Origin: Mucilaginibacter_A sp964251965
GTDB taxonomy: Bacteria > Bacteroidota > Bacteroidia > Sphingobacteriales > Sphingobacteriaceae
Direction: 5' to 3'
DNA: 64,000 bases
NCBI GenBank assembly: GCA_964251965.1
Contig: CAXULQ010000001.1
Location: 620,001-684,000 of the forward strand
The translations under genes and the position numbers were made by a program. Below, piece after piece: positions 53,145-62,490 of this stretch (position 1 is the stretch's first letter; every line of letters begins with the position of its first letter). The notes below the pieces were generated by a model. That model had not been told where the DNA came from. It did not search any database and saw nothing but the letters and a program-made list of their open reading frames with translations.

Positions 53145-53785
53145 ACTTTTTGCCCTCCGTTCTTCACTTCTGTAATTGCATTTACAATGTTTGGATAAGC
53201 ACCGCAACGGCAAATATTTCCGCTCATATATTCCCGTATTTCTGATTCTGAATTGGCATGACCTTCGCGGATACAAGCCACTGCCGACATAATTTGGCCC
53301 GGTGTGCAATAACCACATTGGAAACCATCGTGCTTGATAAAAGCTTCCTGCATCGGGTGCAAATCCGCACCGTTTGCCAAACCTTCTATCGTGGTAATTT
53401 TTTTGCCATCGTGCATTACGGCCAAGGTTAAGCAGGAGTTTTGGCGCTTGCCATTTACGTGCACGGTGCAGGCACCGCATTGGCCGTGGTCGCAGCCTTT
53501 TTTTGTTCCGGTAAGCTGAAGTTGTTCGCGAAGCAGATCAAGCAGCGTAACCCGCGGCTCAACCGATAAGCTGTGTTTAACGCCATTTATTTCTAATTTA
53601 ACCGGGACTTTTTCAAAAACTGCCGCCAGTTTTTCGTCCATTTCTTTTTCGGCTGCTTCTACCAAACTAACCGGTGTTAAGGCAAGTGCCGTTAAAAATC
53701 CGGTTTGTTTTAAGAAACCGCGACGATTGGAAGCTGTTAAATTATCCGGCTTTTCCTCCGGTAATAAACACTTATCATTCTCCAT
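53141..53785 (-). CDS. molybdenum hydroxylase 2Fe-2S subunit with Tat signal (PaoA/YagT-type)
   Basis: The 214-residue protein has an N-terminal twin-arginine signal (SNRRGFLKQTGFLTALALTP) that fits export to the periplasm. Two iron-sulfur domains follow: a plant-ferredoxin type with CDHGQCGACTVHVNGKRQNS (about 100-120), and a helical type with FQCGYCTPGQIMSAVACIRE and NICRCGAYPNIV. All eight cysteines for two 2Fe-2S clusters are present. The subunit probably carries the other two through the Tat system, as in PaoABC (known for E. coli; inferred here). First gene of the operon. Confidence 0.93.
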   Translation of the reverse strand: MENDKCLLPEEKPDNLTASNRRGFLKQTGFLTALALTPVSLVEAAEKEMDEKLAAVFEKVPVKLEINGVKHSLSVEPRVTLLDLLREQLQLTGTKKGCDHGQCGACTVHVNGKRQNSCLTLAVMHDGKKITTIEGLANGADLHPMQEAFIKHDGFQCGYCTPGQIMSAVACIREGHANSESEIREYMSGNICRCGAYPNIVNAITEVKNGGQKV

Positions 53786-53875
53786 AAAACTCTAATTTTT
53801 TCACTCTAAAAATACTCTTTTTACAAGGATAAAAAAGAAAAGTATAGTGTGATTTTTTCGTGATGCGGACACCGG

Positions 53876-54694
53876 TTAAAGTTTGCGCCAAATCTTTTCT
53901 TTACTGTTTACCCTTTGATAACTCTGGCTTAAAGGTGTAAACCGAAGTGTTTCCTTGCTTCCCAAAGCCAAAAAACCGTTACTTTCTAAACTGGCATCAA
54001 ACAAAGTAAAAACGTGGTTTTGCAGTTCCTGGTTAAAATAGATCAGCACATTACGGCAAATAATCAATTGAAAGTGGTTAAAAGAAGCATCGGCAGCCAG
54101 GTTATGGGTAGAAAAAACAATGCGCTTTTTTAAATGGTCGTTCAGTTTTACAAAATCATTATGAACAGAATAATACTTGTCCAAATTCAATTGTCCGCCT
54201 GCCTGAACATAGTTTTCGGCGTATTGCTTCATCGTGCTTAACGGATAAAGGCCAGTTGCAGCAACCTGTAAAGCTTCGGGGTTAATATCTGTGGCATACA
54301 ATCTGGATTTATGCAGCAGGTTTAGTTCTTGCAGCATTATGGCAACAGAATATACTTCTTCGCCGGTTGAGCAGCCAGCATGCCAGATCCTGATTAGCGG
54401 AGAAGTTTTTAATTGCGAAAGGATTTCCTCCCTCAGCATTAAAAAGAAGGAAGGGTCGCGGAACATTTCTGTTACCGGAACCATTACTTCGGCAATAAAA
54501 AACCGAAAATATTCGGGGTTGCTGGCGAGCAGAAAACGAAAAGCGGAAAAACCGGTAAAAGCACGAAGGTTGAAAAGGCGGTTGATGCGCCTGTAGAGCA
54601 TGGGTTTGGAGTAGCCGCTAAAATCGTAGCCGTGAAAATCTATCAGGTCGGCCAGCAGAAGTTCTATTTCTTTTTCACTTAGCGTTAAGGCCAT
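53876..54694 (-). CDS. cheR: CheR-type protein-glutamate methyltransferase
   Basis: The 272-residue protein has the CheR N-terminal helical domain and the S-adenosylmethionine-binding domain. Motifs include VMVPVTEMFRDPSFFLMLRE, RIWHAGCSTGEEVYSVAIML, LYATDINPEALQVAATGLYP, and the substrate-facing DLIICRNVLIYF (here QLIICRNVLIYF). CheR methylates glutamates in chemoreceptors. In Sphingobacteria, CheR genes beside hybrid kinases may act on other targets; no chemoreceptor or CheB lies in this window. It is separated from the kinase by a motif hairpin. A motif word occurs in the gene at 54080. Confidence 0.9.
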   Translation of the reverse strand: MALTLSEKEIELLLADLIDFHGYDFSGYSKPMLYRRINRLFNLRAFTGFSAFRFLLASNPEYFRFFIAEVMVPVTEMFRDPSFFLMLREEILSQLKTSPLIRIWHAGCSTGEEVYSVAIMLQELNLLHKSRLYATDINPEALQVAATGLYPLSTMKQYAENYVQAGGQLNLDKYYSVHNDFVKLNDHLKKRIVFSTHNLAADASFNHFQLIICRNVLIYFNQELQNHVFTLFDASLESNGFLALGSKETLRFTPLSQSYQRVNSKEKIWRKL

Positions 54695-54701
54695 TTTTTT
54701 G

Positions 54702-54743
54702 CCGGTAAAAGAAGCATCGATTTAATGATGCTTCTTTTACCGG
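54702..54743. terminator. 17-bp hairpin of two inverted motifs between kinase and cheR
   Basis: CCGGTAAAAGAAGCATC (54702-54718) and its perfect reverse complement (54727-54743) enclose an 8-base loop. It is the clearest paired form of the interspersed motif and lies just past the kinase stop. It has no long T-run, so termination is only likely, not certain. Confidence 0.65.
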
Positions 54744-54750
54744 GTTAATT

Positions 54751-57700
54751 TTATAGTGTTTGATCATAAAGCCAAACACGCAAAAGCGAAATTAGTTGGT
54801 CAACATCCACCGGTTTTGAAACATAATCCGAAGCACCCGCGCGGATACAAGCTTCCCGGTCGGCAGGCATCACTTTAGCGGTAACGGCAATAATTGGCAA
54901 CTGCTTAAAGTTTGGCTGCTGCCTAATCTCGCCGATAGTTTCGTAACCATCCATTTCGGGCATCATCATATCCATCAAAACAATGTCCACATGTTGCTGC
55001 TGCAATTGCTCCAACGCTTCCCGGCCATTGGTAGCCGTAATTACGTTCATTTTGTATTTTTCGAAAGATTTGGTAAGCGAAAAAATATTGCGTACATCGT
55101 CATCTGCAATCAAAATTGTTTTGCTTTTGAGCACTTCCGTTAAAGCGCCAGGCTTTTTAGATAAGAGATCATTTGAAGCCGGGCTTGCTTCTTTTCCTTC
55201 CATCACATGCAAAAACATGGCAACTTCGTCCAGCACGCGTTGGTAAGATTGTGCTGTTTTTATCACGATAGAATCCGCAAAGCGCATAATCCTACTTTCT
55301 TCTGCTGCTGATAAATTTTTACCAGTAAAAACGATAATCGGGATACGGTTCAAATCCGGTTGCCGGGTAATTGTTTCCAGCGATTCGTAAATTGCTTTTC
55401 CGGAAACGCCCATTTCCATAATCACACAATCCACTTCCCGTTTTTGTAGCGTATGGATACTTTGGTTAATATTTCCGGAAATCTCTGAAGTAATGTTAAA
55501 CGATTCTAAAAAGTAAGAAAGTGCTTTGGCGTGCTGCCCGTTATCTTCCACAATTAACACTTTTTTAGGGCTTCGCCGCATCGCATCTTCCAGCTTCTCA
55601 AACAAAGTTTTCATCTGATCAACAGCCAACGGTTTATTGATAAAATCAACTGCACCTTTTAATAAACTTTCTTTTTTTACTTCCAGCGATGACATAATGT
55701 GCACCGGAATATGCCGTGTAGCCGGATTGCTTTTCAGCTCTTCCATCACTTCCCAGCCATCTTTTACCGGCAATTGTATGTCCAGCAAAATAGCGTCTGG
55801 TTTATAATGGTGCACCATTTCGATCCCCAAATCTCCTCTTACCGCAACTATGCCTTTGTAACCTTTTTCGTGGGTAAATTTTAACAAAGTGTTTGCAAAA
55901 ATAGTGTCGTCCTCAATTATCAGGATTATTTTGTCGCCTTCTGATAGTACGTGGCGGTCGTCTTTGATCTCCTGCGGAATAAAGGTTGTAAGATGTTTTA
56001 CCCTTTGGCTTATTGGCGGATATGCTTCTTTTACCGATGGTTTTTGTATTGAGGAATGCGCTTCATAAACTTCTCCTTTTAATTTTGTGGCTACAGTTTT
56101 TTTTATCGGGATGGATAAAATAAAACTGCTCCCTTTGCCCGGCTCACTCGTTAAATGGATTTCCCCTTGCAGTAATTCAGCCAGTTTGCGGCTGATAGAA
56201 AGGCCTAAACCTGTACCTCCGTAATTTCTCCTGGTAGAGCCATCTGCTTGTCTAAATGGTTCAAAAATAAGCTCCTGATCTTTCGGGGAAATTCCGATAC
56301 CGCTGTCGGCAACCGTAAAACGGATAAAATCTGCAGCCGGGTCTGCTTCTATCTTTAAAGAAACTTCGCCTTTGGTAGTAAATTTTAAAGCATTTGAAAG
56401 CAGGTTTTTTAAGATCTGCTCTAACTTTTGCTTATCGGTTTCTATTATTTCCGGCAAAAGCGGGCTTGCGGCAATATTTAATTCGATTTTTTTTTCGCGT
56501 GCCACCGGTGCAAACAAACCTTGCATTTCCGAAATAATTTCGACGATCGTGATCTGTTCGTATTCGGCATCCATTTTCCCGGCCTCGATCTTAGATAAAT
56601 CCAAAATTTCGTCGATCAGGTTAAGCAAACCTCTGCCAGAGTTTAGTATCACCTGTGCAGATTCTATTTGTTCTGCGGATAAATTTTCTTCATTATTTTC
56701 GGCCAAATGCCTGGAAAGCAACAGGATAGAGTTTAATGGCGTACGCAGTTCGTGCGACATGTTCGCCATAAATTCCGTTTTGTACTTGGTAGTGGTTTCA
56801 AGTTCTTCGGCCTTGCGCATTATTTCCTGGTTGCGCTCTACGATAACCTGGTTGCGCTCTTCCAGCAAACGGCTGCGTTCTTCCAGCACCTGGTTAGATT
56901 GTTCCAGTTCTTCCTGCTGCACCCGCAGTTCTTCGTCCGAAAGCTGCAACTTTTGCGTGTACGCTTCCAGCTCGGCGTTCATATTTTCCAGTTCGCGCTG
57001 GCGGTTGCCCAACTCTTCGGTTTGTATTTGGGTTTGTTTAAGCAATTGCTGTAGTTCCTGATGGTTCTTTGCTGTTTGCAGCGCGATACCAATATTTTCT
57101 ACCACGCGCTCTAAAAATCGAACGCACAAATCCGAATAACTTTCTATCGATGCCAGTTCAATCACACCTAAAACCCTGTTTTCATACAAAACCGGAACGG
57201 CAATTAAATGCGCCGGTTTAAGCTGGCCGCTTGCATAACTGATGGTAATACTGTTTTTATCGATGTTTTTTAGGTGGATTGTTTTTTTGCTGCTGGCGCA
57301 TTGTCCGGCAATACCTTCCCCAACTTTAATTTCCTGCTGATGGCCGGCGGATAGCGCGTAACCACTTTGCAAATGCAAAATATCGTTCGCCAAAATATAA
57401 AATGCACCAATATTGCTTTTGGTGTACTGCGCCAAAAATTCCAGAATATGGGCGGTTAACGTTTTTAAATCTTTTTGCCCAAGCATTTCATCGTTTAAAC
57501 CGCTGATGCCTTTTTGCAGCCATTCGTTTGCTTCCAAATTGCCAAAGGCAAAAGCAAGCGATTCTGCCATTTTATTGAGGGAAACGGATAGGCCGCCTAA
57601 ATTATCATCTTCCTGGTCGTTTACCCGGATTTGGTAATCGCCAGCAGAAATTTCACCTGCTATATTGTGCACCGTCTTTAACCTTTTGGCCATTAATGCT

Positions 57701-58356
57701 TCCTTTTGCTCTAAATCCTGGCGCAACCTGGTGTTTTCGGCATAATTTCTTCTCAGCTTAAAGTAGTAAATAACGGCAATCATTAAAGATAAAATGGCGG
57801 CAAAAACAATAATTACAGGTGTAAAAGCAGTAAGTAAACGTTGGGTAGCGGTAGATTGTAAAAGAATCGCCCTCTCCTGGTTTTCCATGTTGCCCACTAC
57901 ATTGCGTAGCGCATCCATTTCGGCTTTGCCTTGATTAAGCTGGTCGATGCTGATGCTTTTACCGGTGCGTTTGTAATCTATCAGTTTTTTAAGCTGAAGG
58001 AATCTGGCGATGATAACCGTATTTAAATGATCGATCTGCTGTTGCTGAAAACGATCTCCGGAAGTGAGCTGGCGTACTTCTTTTATGGCATCAAAAACTT
58101 TTTGGTCTGCATTGTTATAAGGTTGCAAAAACACTTCTTTGCCTGAAAGCAGGAAACCTCTTTGTCCGGTTTCGGCATCTTTCATGGTAGAAATAATACT
58201 TTCTAAATTGAAGATGACGCTGTTGTTTTGATCTACTTTTTTTGCATTGCTTAAAAGATTGCTAATGCTGAGATAAGAAGCTACCGAACTGATGATTACA
58301 AGCAGCAAAGATAGCCCGAAGCCTATTTGCAAATCGCGGCTGATACTGGTTTTCAT
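54751..58356 (-). CDS. hybrid sensor histidine kinase CHASE3-HAMP-GAF-HisKA-HATPase-REC-REC-REC
   Basis: The 1201-residue protein has an N-terminal membrane segment, a CHASE3 sensor (about 30-170, MKDAETGQRGFLLSGKEVFL), a second membrane segment, HAMP, a GAF domain (about 290-430) and a coiled coil. Then come HisKA with His535 (NMSHELRTPLNS) and HATPase_c. Three receivers follow: REC1 (LLDIQLPVKDGWE), REC2 and REC3 (LMDMMMPEMDGYE). In REC2 the phospho-acceptor Asp is Glu (E981 in VIMEMGVS), so it cannot be phosphorylated normally and may mimic the active state. The REC-kinase gene lies 17 bases upstream, suggesting a phosphorelay operon with cheR. Confidence 0.92.
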   Translation of the reverse strand: MKTSISRDLQIGFGLSLLLVIISSVASYLSISNLLSNAKKVDQNNSVIFNLESIISTMKDAETGQRGFLLSGKEVFLQPYNNADQKVFDAIKEVRQLTSGDRFQQQQIDHLNTVIIARFLQLKKLIDYKRTGKSISIDQLNQGKAEMDALRNVVGNMENQERAILLQSTATQRLLTAFTPVIIVFAAILSLMIAVIYYFKLRRNYAENTRLRQDLEQKEALMAKRLKTVHNIAGEISAGDYQIRVNDQEDDNLGGLSVSLNKMAESLAFAFGNLEANEWLQKGISGLNDEMLGQKDLKTLTAHILEFLAQYTKSNIGAFYILANDILHLQSGYALSAGHQQEIKVGEGIAGQCASSKKTIHLKNIDKNSITISYASGQLKPAHLIAVPVLYENRVLGVIELASIESYSDLCVRFLERVVENIGIALQTAKNHQELQQLLKQTQIQTEELGNRQRELENMNAELEAYTQKLQLSDEELRVQQEELEQSNQVLEERSRLLEERNQVIVERNQEIMRKAEELETTTKYKTEFMANMSHELRTPLNSILLLSRHLAENNEENLSAEQIESAQVILNSGRGLLNLIDEILDLSKIEAGKMDAEYEQITIVEIISEMQGLFAPVAREKKIELNIAASPLLPEIIETDKQKLEQILKNLLSNALKFTTKGEVSLKIEADPAADFIRFTVADSGIGISPKDQELIFEPFRQADGSTRRNYGGTGLGLSISRKLAELLQGEIHLTSEPGKGSSFILSIPIKKTVATKLKGEVYEAHSSIQKPSVKEAYPPISQRVKHLTTFIPQEIKDDRHVLSEGDKIILIIEDDTIFANTLLKFTHEKGYKGIVAVRGDLGIEMVHHYKPDAILLDIQLPVKDGWEVMEELKSNPATRHIPVHIMSSLEVKKESLLKGAVDFINKPLAVDQMKTLFEKLEDAMRRSPKKVLIVEDNGQHAKALSYFLESFNITSEISGNINQSIHTLQKREVDCVIMEMGVSGKAIYESLETITRQPDLNRIPIIVFTGKNLSAAEESRIMRFADSIVIKTAQSYQRVLDEVAMFLHVMEGKEASPASNDLLSKKPGALTEVLKSKTILIADDDVRNIFSLTKSFEKYKMNVITATNGREALEQLQQQHVDIVLMDMMMPEMDGYETIGEIRQQPNFKQLPIIAVTAKVMPADREACIRAGASDYVSKPVDVDQLISLLRVWLYDQTL

Positions 58357-58373
58357 AAAACCGGGATTATTAA

Positions 58374-59510
58374 TTATGATTTTATAATTTCCTCTTGCGG
58401 CACATATACAGGCAGGGTAAAATAAAAGGATGATCCTTTGCCTTGTTCGCTGTCTACACCGTACCTGCCGTGGTGCCTTTTAATGATCTCGGCACAGATA
58501 TACAAGCCCATGCCTAAACCCTGGAAGCGGTTAGAAGATTCTTCTACACGATAAAACTTGGTAAAAAGCTGTGCCTGTTTATCTTTTGGAATACCGATAC
58601 CAGAATCTGTAACGTTAACCATTACTTCATCCGGAGACAGTAAAGAAACATCAAACAAAATTTCGACAGAGTTAGGCGAATACTTGATGGCATTGGTTAA
58701 GTAGTTCAGGATCACTTGTTCAATCCGGATCTGATCGCCATAAATTTTAACGCCGGCATTACCCGTTTTAATAATCTGATGGCTTGGATAAGTTTGGCGG
58801 ATAATATCTACGGCGTTATCAATAATCGGGTCAACATCATAAACATTGTTCTTAAAATCCAGTTTCCCGCTGGCAATTTTAGAAGTGTCCAGCAAATCAT
58901 CAATCAAAATATTTAACTTTTCTAATTGCTGGCGCGTACGTTCCAGGTACTTTTTGGCATCTTCTTTCAGGTCGCGGTCAATCGAACGGTCAACCATTTG
59001 CATGTAGCCTTTAATCGAGGTAAGCGGCGTTTTCAACTCGTGGCTGGCCATGGTAATAAACTCATCTTTAGTCCGTTCTGCCTGTTTCCTAAAATCTATT
59101 TCTTCTACCAGGGTTTGCTGTATGTTTTGCAAAGCGCAGGTTTGTTCGTACAGTTTGATAAAGGTTTTTACTTTAAGCACCAGCACATCCGGGTCAAAAG
59201 GTTTCACCATATAATCCCGACCGCCAGAAGCATAACCTTTGCTGATGAACTGTTTATTGACGTTTACGGCAGAGAGAAAAATGATCGGAATATCTTTGGT
59301 TTTGCTGTAACCAGAAATAGATTCGGCCACTTCAAAACCATCTAAACCAGGCATTTGCACATCCAGGATAATCAGGTCGTAACTATTTTTCAATATTTTT
59401 TTTAAAGCTTCTTCGCCTGATAGTGCAGAATCTACTTCAAAGTGATGCTTTTCGAGGATTCTTTTTAAAGCGATTATATTTTCCGACTTATCGTCAACAA
59501 TTAATATCAT
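58374..59510 (-). CDS. response regulator-histidine kinase fusion
   Basis: The 378-residue protein starts with a receiver domain (MILIVDDKSENIIALKRILE, acceptor D50 in LIILDVQMPGLDG), then a HisKA domain (H157 in TMASHELKTPLTSIKGYMQM) and HATPase_c (N-box NYLTNAIKYSPNSVEILFDV, G-box DSGIGIPKDKQAQLFTKFYR and GLGMGLYICAEI). It lacks membrane segments, so its input must come through the receiver. It is 17 bases upstream of the hybrid kinase and probably exchanges phosphate with it. Confidence 0.92.
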   Translation of the reverse strand: MILIVDDKSENIIALKRILEKHHFEVDSALSGEEALKKILKNSYDLIILDVQMPGLDGFEVAESISGYSKTKDIPIIFLSAVNVNKQFISKGYASGGRDYMVKPFDPDVLVLKVKTFIKLYEQTCALQNIQQTLVEEIDFRKQAERTKDEFITMASHELKTPLTSIKGYMQMVDRSIDRDLKEDAKKYLERTRQQLEKLNILIDDLLDTSKIASGKLDFKNNVYDVDPIIDNAVDIIRQTYPSHQIIKTGNAGVKIYGDQIRIEQVILNYLTNAIKYSPNSVEILFDVSLLSPDEVMVNVTDSGIGIPKDKQAQLFTKFYRVEESSNRFQGLGMGLYICAEIIKRHHGRYGVDSEQGKGSSFYFTLPVYVPQEEIIKS

Positions 59511-59831
59511 GTTAGCTTAATGAGAGACAAGGCTAAATTAAAAACATATTTGGTTTATAACGCAGAAAGTGATGAGAATAGGTTTTGCTGATGCTTTTTT
59601 TATGCCTGTAAAACCTTGCGTTTGGATTTAGGCCGATAAAAGAAGCATCAGAATTTAATGTTTTTACACGGTAAAAGAAGCATCGAAAATAATAAGCTTT
59701 CCATCTTTATAATTAAATCCGTCATGCTTTTAAAAGTATATTGGCGACACCTAATTATTAATGCTTCTTTTAGCACCTAAAAATTAGCATTAAAACCTAT
59801 TTTTGCCAGCTATAATTTTTGCTGAAAATAT
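59511..59831. repeat. 321-bp intergenic region with three motif copies
   Basis: The divergent gap between the kinase and lysS carries CCGATAAAAGAAGCATC (core 59638), CGGTAAAAGAAGCATC (core 59673) in the same orientation, and TGCTTCTTTTA (core 59762) inverted, plus a decayed copy near 59590. No gene is seen. Confidence 0.65.
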
Positions 59832-61556
59832 ATGAGCACAAACCTATCCGAACAGGAAATCCTTCGCCGCGAGGCACTTCAAAATATACGCAACCTGGGC
59901 ATCAACCCTTATCCTGCCGAAGCTTTCCCGGTTACGGCAACCGCGCAGGAAATTCTTGAAAACTTTCCAAACCAGCCTGAAAAATACCAGCAAGTGCAAA
60001 TTGCCGGCAGGATTATGAGCCGACGCATTATGGGCAGCGCTTCTTTTGCAGAGTTGCAGGATTCTACCGGCCGCATTCAGGTTTATATCAAGCGTGATGA
60101 TATTTCCCCGGGCGAGGATAAAACGCTGTACAACACGGTTTTTAAAAAGCTTTTGGATATTGGCGATTTCCTCGGCATAAAAGGTTTTGTTTTTACTACG
60201 CAAACCGGAGAAATTTCAGTTCATGTTCAGGAATTTATTATCCTATCCAAATCTCTAAAACCGCTGCCCGTTGTAAAACGCGACGAAGAAGGACACATTT
60301 ACGATAGCTTTACCGATCCCGAATTGCGTTATCGCCAGCGTTATGTGGATTTAACGGTAAACCCGGAATTTAAAGAAATATTCATCAATCGATCCAAGGT
60401 GATCAACACGATGCGCAGTTATTTTGACAGCCAAGGCTGGATGGAAGTAGAAACACCGATTTTACAATCTGTGCATGGCGGCGCGGCTGCACGTCCGTTT
60501 AAAACACATCATAACGCTTTAGATGTTCCGCTTTTTCTGCGGATTGCGAATGAATTGTATCTGAAAAAATTAATTGTGGCCGGTTTTGATGGCGTTTATG
60601 AGTTCGGCAAAATGTTTCGGAACGAAGGCATGGACCGCACACATAACCCCGAATTTACCGGATTAGAAATTTACGTAGCTTATCAGGATTATATCTGGAT
60701 GATGGGCATGGTAGAAGAATGTTTGGAAAAAGTAGCCTTAGCGATCCACGGAAAAACTAAAATCCCGGTAGGCAACTATGAAATTGAATTTGCAGGCCCT
60801 TACGAAAAGCTTTCTATGTATGATTCAATTTTGAAACATACAGGAACCGATGTATCTGCAATGGATGAAGCAGCGTTAATTGAAACCTGTAAAAGTTTGC
60901 AAATTGAAGTTGATCCGTCAATGGGAAAAGGAAAACTGATCGATGAGATTTTTAGTGAAAAAGTGGAAGCTAATCTTATCCAGCCAACTTACATCACCGA
61001 TTATCCGATTGAAATGACGCCACTCGCTAAAAAACACCGCACAAAAGAAGGTTTGGTAGAGCGTTTCGAACTGTTTGTAAACGGAAAAGAAATTGCAAAC
61101 GCTTATTCTGAATTGAATGATCCGATCGATCAGCGCGAACGTTTTGAGGGACAGCTTTTACTGGCCAGCCGTGGCGATGAAGAAGCGATGGTTGTTGATG
61201 AAGATTTTCTTCGTTCGTTAGAATACGGAATGCCGCCAACTGCCGGTTTAGGAATTGGTATTGACCGTTTAGTGATGTTGATGACGAACCAAAGTACCAT
61301 TCAGGAAGTATTGTTTTTTCCGCAAATGCGGCCGGAAAAGAAAGCCAATGTTTCTTCCATAGCAGATTTTGTAAAGATCGGTGTGCCCGAAGAATGGGTT
61401 CCGGTAGTCCAAAAAATGGGATTTAATACCGTAGAAGAACTAAAAAAAGCTGTGCCAAACAAAGTATTTAATGATTTAGGCGGAATGCGAAAAAAACTAA
61501 AATTGGATATTTCCATTCCTGCTAAAGAAGCGGTGATGCAATGGTTTGAACAATAA
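59832..61556 (+). CDS. lysS: lysine-tRNA ligase (class II)
   Basis: The 574-residue protein charges tRNA-Lys. It has an N-terminal anticodon-binding OB fold (about 55-165, QIAGRIMSRRIMGSASFAEL) and the class II core. The core shows motif 1 (RSKVINTMRSYFDSQGWMEV), motif 2 (KMFRNEGMDRTHNPEFTGLE) and motif 3 (PPTAGLGIGIDRLVMLMTNQ). The C-terminal extra of about 70 residues, after FPQMRPEKK, adds a helix-hairpin-helix-like tail (FVKIGVPEEWVPVVQKMGFN) seen in many Bacteroidota LysS. It forms its own unit with a terminator. Confidence 0.96.
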   Translation: MSTNLSEQEILRREALQNIRNLGINPYPAEAFPVTATAQEILENFPNQPEKYQQVQIAGRIMSRRIMGSASFAELQDSTGRIQVYIKRDDISPGEDKTLYNTVFKKLLDIGDFLGIKGFVFTTQTGEISVHVQEFIILSKSLKPLPVVKRDEEGHIYDSFTDPELRYRQRYVDLTVNPEFKEIFINRSKVINTMRSYFDSQGWMEVETPILQSVHGGAAARPFKTHHNALDVPLFLRIANELYLKKLIVAGFDGVYEFGKMFRNEGMDRTHNPEFTGLEIYVAYQDYIWMMGMVEECLEKVALAIHGKTKIPVGNYEIEFAGPYEKLSMYDSILKHTGTDVSAMDEAALIETCKSLQIEVDPSMGKGKLIDEIFSEKVEANLIQPTYITDYPIEMTPLAKKHRTKEGLVERFELFVNGKEIANAYSELNDPIDQRERFEGQLLLASRGDEEAMVVDEDFLRSLEYGMPPTAGLGIGIDRLVMLMTNQSTIQEVLFFPQMRPEKKANVSSIADFVKIGVPEEWVPVVQKMGFNTVEELKKAVPNKVFNDLGGMRKKLKLDISIPAKEAVMQWFEQ

Positions 61557-61592
61557 TAAAAATGTTTATTTATTATTTCTTAACAATAACTT

Positions 61593-61623
61593 AAAGGCCG
61601 GTTAATAATATTTTCCGGTCTTT
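61593..61623 (+). terminator. lysS terminator
   Basis: The stem AAAGGCCGG/CCGGTCTTT (one G-T pair) with a 13-base loop lies about 37 bases past the lysS stop and just before the next gene. Confidence 0.65.
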
Positions 61624-61653
61624 GTTTGCATTGAAGATTTTAATATTTATACC

Positions 61654-61863
61654 ATGACTAACTCAACCTTAGAAACAACAGAAACAGAATACCAGATCAA
61701 ATTCAGCGTAAATAAATTTGACATGGATTTTGTGAAAAGCATTTTCTGCTTTATCAACCAAAAAATAGCGGTAAAAGAAGCATTGGCAACGAGGAACGTA
61801 AAAGATGCCGAAGATGATGATTTTTATAAAGATGACTATTTTAGTCACCTTGACGAAAAATAA
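61654..61863 (+). CDS. hypothetical 69-residue acidic protein
   Basis: The protein begins MTNSTLETTETEYQIKFSVN and ends with an acidic tail (EDDDFYKDDYFSHLDEK). There is no signal or membrane segment. No family is recognised. It contains a motif word (core 61773) read as VKEALA. It ends 6 bases before the convergent neighbour. Confidence 0.45.
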   Translation: MTNSTLETTETEYQIKFSVNKFDMDFVKSIFCFINQKIAVKEALATRNVKDAEDDDFYKDDYFSHLDEK

Positions 61864-61869
61864 AATGCG

Positions 61870-62421
61870 TTAGAACTTGCGGTAACCGCCGCGCACAACC
61901 TGCTGCTTGTCCATTTGCGCCATCTGGCCTTTCATCATTTTGATTTGCTCGGCCAAAAGTTTGTTTTTATCGGCCTTTTGGGCTTCCTTTAAATACATTT
62001 CGGCTTCGCGCTTGTTGCGTTTAGACATAGAAATTCCGGCCAGACTTAACTTCGCTAAAGCAATATTGTGCGACATCGTCATACCTAAACTCAATGCTTT
62101 CTTAAAGTATTTTTCTGATTTTAAAGGCGATTTATTGGATTCGAGCAAACCAAGCAATAAATTATAATAACCGTGCTGCCCGCGGGACAATTGCTTCTCG
62201 TAGTCTGTTATTTTCAACAAAAATCCTTCTGCTTTCGGCATGTTTTCTTTCCGCATAAAATACTGTGCAATCAGCATGTTTTCATTAAAAAAGAAAGTCA
62301 GCAGCAGCAATCCGCCAATCAAAAAAACCAAAACTGCCCACCACCAAAAACCAAAAACAGCAAGGGTAACGGCAGCACCTAAAATAACACAGGCAATAAC
62401 TAATCGAACAATATTCCGCAT
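61870..62421 (-). CDS. membrane-anchored protein with TPR-like C-terminus
   Basis: The 183-residue protein has two N-terminal membrane helices (LVIACVILGAAVTLAVFGFW and AVLVFLIGGLLLLTFFF). A cytosolic helical part follows (about 62-165) with tetratricopeptide-like spacing: YYNLLLGLLESNKSPLKSEK, YFKKALSLGMTMSHNIALAK and RNKREAEMYLKEAQKADKNK. TPR repeats mediate protein contacts; no partner is evident. It is divergent from ung. Confidence 0.6.
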   Translation of the reverse strand: MRNIVRLVIACVILGAAVTLAVFGFWWWAVLVFLIGGLLLLTFFFNENMLIAQYFMRKENMPKAEGFLLKITDYEKQLSRGQHGYYNLLLGLLESNKSPLKSEKYFKKALSLGMTMSHNIALAKLSLAGISMSKRNKREAEMYLKEAQKADKNKLLAEQIKMMKGQMAQMDKQQVVRGGYRKF

Positions 62422-62490
62422 TTGATGTATATAAATTACTTGGCAAATATCTGCTAATTTGTACGTTAAATCAATTATTCTAAATATTTT

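Noticed and set aside
53145..53480. N-terminal extension of the FAD subunit frame
   Set aside because: It overlaps the 2Fe-2S gene in another frame, and the family starts at MNQFQYLRA with an ATGA overlap.
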